DNA of 29,832 bases from a virus. The stretch is from positions 1-29,832 of the IMG/VR virus record IMGVR_UViG_3300022920_000025; one strand, 5' to 3'. Positions 1 to 5,051 of this stretch are shown in pieces; position 1 is the stretch's first letter; every line of letters begins with the position of its first letter. A model generated the notes under the pieces. It was not told the DNA's origin, made no database searches, and saw nothing but the letters and a program-made list of their open reading frames with translations. Both the position numbers and the translations under genes were made by a program.

Positions 1-157
1 GAACACAGACAAACGACACATCGACATCAGTCATATCGTCAACAGAATTATTATAGAGAAATGGATCAATCAACTGGATCTTATTCTTTTTAGTATTAAA
101 GCCATATTCGCATGCCTTACCGACATAACCATGACCAACGATAGCAATCTTTTTCAT
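1..157 (-). CDS. nucleotide-sugar dehydrogenase, N-terminal part (runs off the window)
   Basis: Only the first 52 codons are present. They read MKKIAIVGHGYVGKA near the start, a Rossmann-fold GxGYVG dinucleotide-binding loop as in the UDP-glucose/GDP-mannose dehydrogenase family, followed by a beta strand (IQLIDP) and a segment DVDVSFVCV typical of that domain. Family enzymes oxidise nucleotide sugars to uronic acids using NAD. The ATG at 157 is preceded by AAAGG about 8 nt upstream. It lies downstream of the zinc-finger gene and may share its transcript. The substrate cannot be told from the fragment; another Rossmann NAD-binding enzyme is possible. Confidence 0.7.
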   Translation of the reverse strand, partial: MKKIAIVGHGYVGKACEYGFNTKKNKIQLIDPFLYNNSVDDMTDVDVSFVCV

Positions 158-203
158 ATTTTACCTTTCTTTGTACGCACTGTATATAGCGCAATCAAAA
201 TTT

Positions 204-506
204 CTAATCTTCATCAAAAAGTGTAGCAACAGGTTGTAGTTCTTTATCGACGTGCATACCCTTATCTCTGCGCAGTTTTATTTTAGCATCAGTGAGACGC
301 CGAGCATCATCACATTTAATGCAATGACCAAATGGTTTTGGGGTTTTTCCAGTAAGGTTGAAATAAAAATCCGATGTGGGTTTATGCTCTCCACATTTGC
401 TGCAACGTTTTCCTTCTACAGTAGATTTACCAAAAAGATTATTAACTAATTTAGGTTTTGTAAATCTGTTTGCAACAGGAGTGTCGCCACGAGTTTTATT
501 AGACAT
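204..506 (-). CDS. small Cys4 zinc-finger protein
   Basis: This is a 100-aa protein with two CxxC pairs, C35/C38 (CSKCGEHKPTSDFYF) and C62/C65 (HCIKCDDARR), spaced as in the zinc-ribbon often found in phage endonuclease VII-like and HNH-associated proteins. No catalytic HNH motif is visible, so nuclease activity is not supported. Flanks are basic at the N-terminus and charged at the C-terminus, consistent with nucleic-acid binding. The ATG is 3 nt from the stop of the upstream GIY-YIG-like gene, so the two are probably co-transcribed from the promoter at 1052-1080. The precise role is unknown. Confidence 0.7.
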   Translation of the reverse strand: MSNKTRGDTPVANRFTKPKLVNNLFGKSTVEGKRCSKCGEHKPTSDFYFNLTGKTPKPFGHCIKCDDARRLTDAKIKLRRDKGMHVDKELQPVATLFDED

Positions 507-509
507 GAT

Positions 510-1025
510 TTAAACTTTCTGCGTACAGAACATAAGGTTAATACCCTCAGCTTCTGCTTCTGCTGTTAAGTGAGTTTCTACCTGATGATTACGAGGTAGA
601 TCAATAGATACAGTGCCATTAGTTACTGGGCAAAAGTATTCTGAGTGTACACGTGATACTGAGATACCATAAACATCAACACGAGTTTCATATGTAAAGT
701 CTTCTTTTAGATGAGTGATGATCTTACGATTGGTTGCTTCGCCTTTAGGATCGACACCATATGTACCGATACGTCCAGCCCAACCATTTGTTGATCCAGC
801 TTTACCAATCTTGACCAAGCTGTCGTTAACATACATACCATATACAATATCACCCATTGCTTTATAGTCACGTGTTTCCATACCATCAGCTTTAGTAAAA
901 ACCAATTTCTCAAATGTGCGAGAAGGTTTATCGTTACTGATGTTTGTGGTGTGCTCAGCAATTGTAAAGTAACCAAGGTAAGTACCAGCTTTTTTAATTG
1001 CAATCTCAATAGAAGGCTTTCTCAT
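510..1025 (-). CDS. GIY-YIG-like (T5orf172-type) protein, probable nuclease
   Basis: This is a 171-aa protein. Its middle part reads VYGMYVNDSLVKIGKA, then an AGRIGTYG segment, and near the C-terminus NHQVETHL. That is the expected order for a GIY-YIG fold: two tyrosine-type strands, a conserved Arg on the helix and a metal-binding Glu. The first strand motif is degenerate, so the assignment is tentative. The reading frame stays open to a TTG at 1040, but the ATG at 1025 is preferred because GGAG sits 9 nt upstream of it. The gene has its own strong sigma70-type promoter directly upstream. It could be a homing-type or host-DNA-attacking nuclease, or an inactive relative. Confidence 0.5.
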   Translation of the reverse strand: MRKPSIEIAIKKAGTYLGYFTIAEHTTNISNDKPSRTFEKLVFTKADGMETRDYKAMGDIVYGMYVNDSLVKIGKAGSTNGWAGRIGTYGVDPKGEATNRKIITHLKEDFTYETRVDVYGISVSRVHSEYFCPVTNGTVSIDLPRNHQVETHLTAEAEAEGINLMFCTQKV

Positions 1026-1051
1026 AATATAAATCTCCAAGTGTTGTAAAC

Positions 1052-1080
1052 ATTATAGCATAAAGAGAGGGCTTTGTAAA
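1052..1080 (-). promoter_or_regulatory. early sigma70-type promoter for the 510-1025 gene
   Basis: On the minus strand TTTACA (1080-1075) and TATAAT (1057-1052) are separated by exactly 17 nt. This matches the pattern repeated before gp45, gp44, gp43, gp55 and the glycosyltransferase gene. The -35 hexamer lies in the loop of the hairpin at 1065-1087. Confidence 0.8.
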
Positions 1081-1087
1081 CCCTCTC
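1065..1087 (-). terminator. hairpin terminator of the 1095-1457 gene, overlapping the next promoter
   Basis: Minus-strand GAGAGGG and CCCTCTC form a perfect 7-bp stem around a 9-nt loop TTTACAAAG, starting 7 nt after the stop codon. It is followed by TTTA only, so the U-tract is weak. The loop carries the -35 element of the following promoter. Confidence 0.65.
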
Positions 1088-1094
1088 AGTTGAA

Positions 1095-1457
1095 TTATAT
1101 AAATTCTGCTAATTTCATTGAGAAAGGAATCTTAGTTTCTAACCAAGCAATTGCTTGAGTAGGAGTATCGAATTCCTTTTCATCAGATGTGAAGCCATCT
1201 TTAACTTCGATTAACCAATCTCCGTTAACACAACCATTAGGCTTAGCCTTAACATTCTTAAAACCAAATTCTGCAACAGCATCTTCATATGATAGACCTG
1301 TTTGCTTCCACTTAGGATCTTCATAAGAAGCAACCCAACCAATACATGCTACTTGCTCTAAGTAACAAGGTACAGATGAGTTAGTAGCTTTATAGAAGTT
1401 TTCGATTTTAGTAGTTGAAAATTCCATGTTTGATGAAAATACGTTTGATTTTGACAT
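1095..1457 (-). CDS. hypothetical protein, 120 aa
   Basis: I do not recognise this protein. It is 120 aa, soluble-looking, with no signal peptide or membrane segment. Aromatic-rich stretches (YEDPKWKQTGLSYEDAV, NGDWLIEVKDGF) suggest a compact alpha/beta domain, and the tail TPTQAIAWLETKIPF looks helical. Three cysteines are present but not in a metal-binding arrangement. The ATG has AAGGA 9 nt upstream. It is a single-gene unit with its own promoter (1490-1518) and terminator (1065-1087), which suggests early expression and an accessory, host-directed role. Confidence 0.75.
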   Translation of the reverse strand: MSKSNVFSSNMEFSTTKIENFYKATNSSVPCYLEQVACIGWVASYEDPKWKQTGLSYEDAVAEFGFKNVKAKPNGCVNGDWLIEVKDGFTSDEKEFDTPTQAIAWLETKIPFSMKLAEFI

Positions 1458-1489
1458 AATATAATTCCTTAGTTATTGTTTCTATAACT

Positions 1490-1518
1490 CTTATACTACA
1501 AACAAACACAGATGTAAA
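1490..1518 (-). promoter_or_regulatory. early sigma70-type promoter for the 1095-1457 gene
   Basis: Minus-strand TTTACA (1518-1513), 17-nt spacer, then TATAAG (1495-1490). This is one base off the -10 consensus seen in the other copies. The gene starts about 33 nt downstream. Confidence 0.7.
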
Positions 1519-1564
1519 GTGTTTTCTTTACTTTTTTTAACTTTTTTTGTATTTAATGCGATAT

Positions 1565-1582
1565 TGTAACATATTTGTTACA
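1565..1582 (-). repeat. perfect 7-bp inverted repeat at the end of the membrane-protein ORF
   Basis: TGTAACA-TATT-TGTTACA straddles the stop codon at 1578-1580. A poly-T run follows only after about 20 nt, so it is at best a weak terminator; a protein-binding dyad is also possible. Confidence 0.4.
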
Positions 1583-1772
1583 CTATTATTAATATTATTA
1601 TTTGTAGTAATACCAGTAAGCACTGGAATATACTTACACATATAACCAGAACCTTTACCGAATATTCTAATTTTTTATGACGAGTTATACCATTTAGATA
1701 TGTTTGATACGCCCAAGTTATGGATATCGTACAAAGAGCCAATAAAATTGTAAGCCAAACTATTGTTTGCAT
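1578..1772 (-). CDS. small two-helix membrane protein, 64 aa
   Basis: The 64-aa product has two hydrophobic segments, about residues 3-22 and 40-64, joined by a short polar basic loop (NGITRHKKLE). This is a hairpin topology like that of small holins or inner-membrane modulators, but no family is recognisable and length alone does not prove a holin. The ATG lies inside the end of the 45-aa basic ORF (13-nt overlap). Only a weak AGG precedes it. It closes the transcript that begins at the glycosyltransferase gene. Confidence 0.5.
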   Translation of the reverse strand: MQTIVWLTILLALCTISITWAYQTYLNGITRHKKLEYSVKVLVICVSIFQCLLVLLQIIILIIV

Positions 1773-1897
1773 GATCGAGACCTACGAACCTTTCTCATTT
1801 TTGAATACAATCTTTCGGTCTTCTCTTCAATGACAGTCTTTAATTTTTTACGACGGATACGTGCTTTTTGAGATTTAGCAATTCTTTGTGCTTTCAT
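1760..1897 (-). CDS. 45-aa highly basic small protein
   Basis: A short frame starts with ATG overlapping the upstream stop as TAATG. The protein is about 40 percent Lys plus Arg (MKAQRIAKSQKARIRRKKLK, then further KMRKVRRSRS), with no membrane segment. It probably binds nucleic acid or acts as a charged accessory to the adjacent primase-like protein. GGAA lies 7 nt before the ATG. The TAATG coupling and the tight fit between neighbours favour a real gene, but a shadow frame cannot be excluded. Confidence 0.5.
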   Translation of the reverse strand: MKAQRIAKSQKARIRRKKLKTVIEEKTERLYSKMRKVRRSRSCKQ

Positions 1898-2829
1898 TAT
1901 AGTGTTCCATTTCTGTAAATATACTCAAGTGCCCTATCGGCTTCAGTCTCCAATGGGCGGTTCTCATACCAGTTACCATTCTCTACATCAAACTGTTTAC
2001 ATAATTCAGCAATCTGTGCTGATGATATAGGATAGCCTCTGTATGTTGCGTTGCCTGCTACCTTAACCATAATAGCATACATCTTAGAATACCAACCAGT
2101 GTCTGATATGGTTAGATATTCACCAGCCAAATCTTTTGGCCAGAACGGACAGTCACGATAACCAGACCATTTATAATCGTGATTGTTTAATTTATTCTTT
2201 TTATATAATAAGACTTGTTCTTTTAACTCGTCTGGCAATCTATCTAAAAAGGAAGTGGAATGTTGCCTATCGTCATAGGGATGGGCAGCCATAAGGGCAT
2301 CCACATCAAGGCAATCGCCAGTATTACTAAAGAAAAAGTTGTTAGCACCAGCATAATCTGCAGGGATATAATACATCCTTGATAGGTCTTTAGTCTGCGA
2401 ATCTCCAATTTCACCAAGCTCTTTGTTAAGGGCGTGCCAGAAACCTCTGATATTTTCTGCGACAATCTTTCTGCCAAGGTCAAAGACAAGTCTGAACTTC
2501 GGTAAATCGTCCGTGCTGCTAGCAGTGCTATAACAAACAAAATTATACTTACCAAAACGAGAACGTAATACATTTTCTAAATTCCCCTCGAAGACATAAT
2601 CATCAACATCAACAGCAGCCCAATTTGCCCAATGTAATACATTTTTGTTGGCTCTTGTAGTACCATCCGTATATACAGCCGGTGAAATAAGCTCAGCATC
2701 TTTCTTACCTTTCTTAGGTGCTTGGGATAACTTGAACAAAAAATCCTTGAACTGATCCCAGGTTTGAATTTCAATTTGACGATGTGTCTTGTTGTCAAAC
2801 TGGCTTTTAAATATCGTCAGTTGATACAT
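1897..2829 (-). CDS. archaeo-eukaryotic primase (AEP)-like replication protein
   Basis: The 310-aa product contains AAVDVDDYVF, an hDhD-type metal-binding strand, followed by CYSTASSTDDLPKFRLVFDL, which resembles the S-x-(H/S) and K/R-R strand of phage and plasmid AEP primase-polymerases. Next comes a conserved-looking LSRMYYIPADYAGANNFF block. The C-terminal part (ENRPLETEADRALEYIYRNG) resembles the helical PriCT tail of such proteins. The frame stays open to 2910, but the ATG at 2829 has GGAG 7 nt upstream and overlaps the upstream gene by only 23 nt. Family members make primers or fill gaps. The first metal motif is clear; the rest is by analogy, so function is tentative. Confidence 0.5.
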   Translation of the reverse strand: MYQLTIFKSQFDNKTHRQIEIQTWDQFKDFLFKLSQAPKKGKKDAELISPAVYTDGTTRANKNVLHWANWAAVDVDDYVFEGNLENVLRSRFGKYNFVCYSTASSTDDLPKFRLVFDLGRKIVAENIRGFWHALNKELGEIGDSQTKDLSRMYYIPADYAGANNFFFSNTGDCLDVDALMAAHPYDDRQHSTSFLDRLPDELKEQVLLYKKNKLNNHDYKWSGYRDCPFWPKDLAGEYLTISDTGWYSKMYAIMVKVAGNATYRGYPISSAQIAELCKQFDVENGNWYENRPLETEADRALEYIYRNGTL

Positions 2830-3112
2830 TTGCTTTCTCCGTAGTGTCTTCATCCATCCAACGCAATAGGGTGGCATCATTCTCGCCACGAGCTGGATAA
2901 TAGACACCACGGGATCGAATAGAAATACTAGGCTGATCCATCAGTTGACGAAATTTAATAAAGTCTTGCTCTGTTCTAAATGCAATGTTCATAGAACCAT
3001 AGATGTCTAGGTCCGGTTGGTCAAACGCTGGCATGTCTTCCCAGTGTTGTACGTTCCATTCTTCTTCTGTACCATCTAGTACAAATAAACTTGATGCTGT
3101 TGATTTAGCCAT
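2807..3112 (-). CDS. conserved-looking phage protein, 101 aa
   Basis: This soluble acidic protein has the pattern W-x2-HWEDMPAFDQPD, then NIAFRTEQDFIKFRQLM, then GVYYPAR. I recall the same pattern from short phage proteins found near ParB-like or DNA-modification genes, but cannot name a family. The ATG at 3112 has GAGGA 8 nt upstream, embedded in the last codons of the glycosyltransferase gene (8-nt overlap). A longer reading to 3226 is rejected because it would lie inside that gene. Its place between a glycosyltransferase and a primase-like protein suggests a DNA-linked role. Confidence 0.6.
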   Translation of the reverse strand: MAKSTASSLFVLDGTEEEWNVQHWEDMPAFDQPDLDIYGSMNIAFRTEQDFIKFRQLMDQPSISIRSRGVYYPARGENDATLLRWMDEDTTEKANVSTDDI

Positions 3113-4046
3113 AATATCTATCCTCTGTATTTCCAAATGTTTCTTTATGCTTGATATGTTGATCTTTAGTGAGTCTGACCATTTGCATACCCATCTCGTT
3201 GACTCCAGCTTTCTTTTCATAGTCATCTCTGAATATAAGTTTATTCTTAGAAAAACCAGAATAATCTACATGATGATGCCAACGATTGTAGCGCCAAACA
3301 ACTTCTGTAATATCCGGATGTTGTTCTTTAAGTGCTTCTGCAAAGGTACGGCGATTATCACCATCAATATAAACATTGTCTGTATTGCCGCCACCCATAA
3401 CTAGGGTAGTCATCTTACCACAAACAAATGCATTAAAAAGAATAGAGCAATGATCATCTTTTAGAATACGCAGACTTAAATCTGTGTCTTCATTATATTT
3501 ACCACGCCATCGGTGCGGTAGATCATTACGCAGTAGAATACAAGAATAAACCCTAGTATTAAGTGTATAAGGTCTTTTCTTTTGAGATGCTGGTACAAAG
3601 TATTGATAATTCATACCAGACATTGCAACATTAGTAAAGCGATCAGTAAACTCTTCGCAAGCACGGATCACATTACCATTAGTTACAATAGTTTTCTTAT
3701 TCTGGTGTACACGATAGAAGTGACGAATGTTATCATCCATAATCCAGTGACGTTTAGCACCAGTTGAGATAGCATGCTGCCATACAAAATTTCTTGCTGG
3801 TATACTACCACCAACTCGCCCTGCAGCATCACCAAGAGCTAGTTCAGGATCCTCTCGGAATCCATCAGGTAATGTAAGAATTTTGCTAGGGTGTATGTTT
3901 TCTGCATAAGCATCATACTCATCTTTTTCGATAACAATATGATACGGCACATTTAATTCGTCCAATGTCTTAGAGGTAAGGCGAGAGTCTGCCCTACCTT
4001 TAGAGATAATATAGATTGGATATTTTGGTTGATTGTAGTTAGTCAT
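3105..4046 (-). CDS. TET-associated-type glycosyltransferase (TAGT-like), putative DNA-base modifier
   Basis: The 313-aa product has a GT-A-like N-terminal layout: YPIYIISKGRAD (residues 10-20), a K-T-L-x2-L helix, PYHIVIEKDEYDAY, IPARNFVW (ARN at 84-86), then HWIMDDNIRHF with a DDN metal/sugar-nucleotide motif at 104-106, and YNEDTDLSLRIL (186-190) as the second acidic site. This order matches phage TET/JBP-associated glycosyltransferases, thought to add sugars to hydroxymethylated bases in DNA. No TET/JBP gene or hydroxymethylase lies in the window. The ATG has GGAG 5 nt upstream. It leads a transcript from its own promoter at 4071-4099. A role on another acceptor cannot be excluded. Confidence 0.6.
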   Translation of the reverse strand: MTNYNQPKYPIYIISKGRADSRLTSKTLDELNVPYHIVIEKDEYDAYAENIHPSKILTLPDGFREDPELALGDAAGRVGGSIPARNFVWQHAISTGAKRHWIMDDNIRHFYRVHQNKKTIVTNGNVIRACEEFTDRFTNVAMSGMNYQYFVPASQKKRPYTLNTRVYSCILLRNDLPHRWRGKYNEDTDLSLRILKDDHCSILFNAFVCGKMTTLVMGGGNTDNVYIDGDNRRTFAEALKEQHPDITEVVWRYNRWHHHVDYSGFSKNKLIFRDDYEKKAGVNEMGMQMVRLTKDQHIKHKETFGNTEDRYYG

Positions 4047-4070
4047 GTGTACTCCATAATATATAAAACC

Positions 4071-4099
4071 ATTATAACATATTTAGCGCCTATTGTAAA
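4071..4099 (-). promoter_or_regulatory. early sigma70-type promoter for the glycosyltransferase transcript
   Basis: Minus-strand TTTACA (4099-4094), 17-nt spacer, TATAAT (4076-4071). The -35 lies inside the last codons of the MazG-like gene. A four-codon ATG-GAG-TAC-ACA-TGA frame precedes the glycosyltransferase and its stop overlaps that gene's ATG. Confidence 0.8.
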
Positions 4100-4389
4100 T
4101 CACTTTCTTTCACAAAAACGCCATCAATCATCTTTCCTTTACGATCTTTGATATCATCATATGCTACTTGTAGGCATTCCTGCATAGACAAGTCATTACG
4201 AGCCATAATATTAATTAGAACCACCATCATATCACCAATATCATCACGAATATCCTTACCCTTACAGATGCTATCTGATAGTTCACCAGCCTCTTGTATA
4301 AGTTTAAGGTACTGATCTTTATCAGTAGAACCCTCAATTAGGTTGCGGTCGTGATGCCATTGCTCAATTAATTCGACAAGATTTTCCAA
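4090..4389 (-). CDS. mazG: MazG-like nucleotide pyrophosphohydrolase
   Basis: The product is about 99 aa and all-alpha. It carries the MazG metal-binding pattern: LIQEAGELSDSI on one helix and DIRDDIGDMMVVLINI on the next, i.e. the E-x2-E and D-x2-D acidic pairs that bind Mg. MazG enzymes hydrolyse NTPs or dNTPs (or ppGpp) to monophosphates; phage copies are usually linked to nucleotide-pool control or exclusion of unmodified nucleotides. No ATG fits the N-terminus; TTG at 4389 is chosen because GGAG lies 6 nt upstream, giving a 22-nt overlap with the HAD gene. A TTG at 4401 is the alternative. Confidence 0.8.
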   Translation of the reverse strand: MENLVELIEQWHHDRNLIEGSTDKDQYLKLIQEAGELSDSICKGKDIRDDIGDMMVVLINIMARNDLSMQECLQVAYDDIKDRKGKMIDGVFVKESDLQ

Positions 4390-5051
4390 GTGTGTCTCCA
4401 ATCATCTACTTGATTTACATTTTTAAATTCTAGTGCTGCAGCAAGATCATAATCATTGCCACCTTCCATAGTCTTATCACCAAAGAATGTGATAGGACCT
4501 TTTAACCATTTAAGGATCTGTGCTTTACCTTTACCCACTGGAGTGATGTCAAGACCAGTTTCTCCAGCTACAGTAGCTCGCACTTCCTTACCAAACTTCT
4601 TATTAAACTCCGTTGCAATATTAGAGCGCTCTTCAAACATTTCATCAAACCAAATATAATCTTGTCTTTGATATGGACCAGCATTTCTACCTACAACACT
4701 GAAGTTGCATAATCCAGGTCTATGATCAAAGTGCTGCCCTGTTCTTATTCCGTATTGAGATGAATGCAACTTATCTAATAGAAAGATATTTTGTTCATGA
4801 GATAACATCCATTCGTCTTTATGAATTTCTCTATTCTGTTCAAAGATATGATTACCCGAACATTGGAATACTTTCATACAAGAGTCATAAACACTTGCAG
4901 GTACTTGTTCCTTAGTTTTTACACGATCACTACCAGTCACCAGATAGCAAGCATTGTGAGTTGTAAAGTGTTCCATCCAATTTGCAAACTCCTTATCCAT
5001 TTCTCCACGGCTAGGCGTTAGAGTTCCGTCAACATCAAATACATAGTTCAT
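4368..5051 (-). CDS. phosphomannomutase-like HAD-superfamily enzyme
   Basis: The 227-aa product begins FDVDGTLTPSRGE, with the HAD nucleophile D6 and acid/base D8, then LVTGSDRVKT (motif II) and FFGDKTMEGGNDYDL at 189-203 (motif IV). The last block and the NFSVVGRNA segment (116-124) are close to eukaryotic-type alpha-phosphomannomutases (NVSPIGRN, GDKT-x-GGNDYE). Such enzymes convert mannose-6-P to mannose-1-P, or glucose equivalents, feeding nucleotide-sugar synthesis. The start at 5051 overlaps the gp43 stop as ATGA and uses a GGAGGA site inside the gp43 C-terminal codons. The neighbouring glycosyltransferase and sugar dehydrogenase fit a sugar-donor role; simple phosphatase activity is the alternative. 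Confidence 0.75.
   Translation of the reverse strand: MNYVFDVDGTLTPSRGEMDKEFANWMEHFTTHNACYLVTGSDRVKTKEQVPASVYDSCMKVFQCSGNHIFEQNREIHKDEWMLSHEQNIFLLDKLHSSQYGIRTGQHFDHRPGLCNFSVVGRNAGPYQRQDYIWFDEMFEERSNIATEFNKKFGKEVRATVAGETGLDITPVGKGKAQILKWLKGPITFFGDKTMEGGNDYDLAAALEFKNVNQVDDWRHTWKILSN

Noticed and set aside
2244-2573. 109-codon hydrophobic frame inside the AEP-like gene
   Set aside because: It is a shifted-frame shadow of that gene; its apparent membrane segments arise from AT-rich codons.
3113-3226. Longer start for the 101-aa gene
   Set aside because: It would lie wholly inside the glycosyltransferase gene; the ATG at 3112 has a proper GAGGA site.
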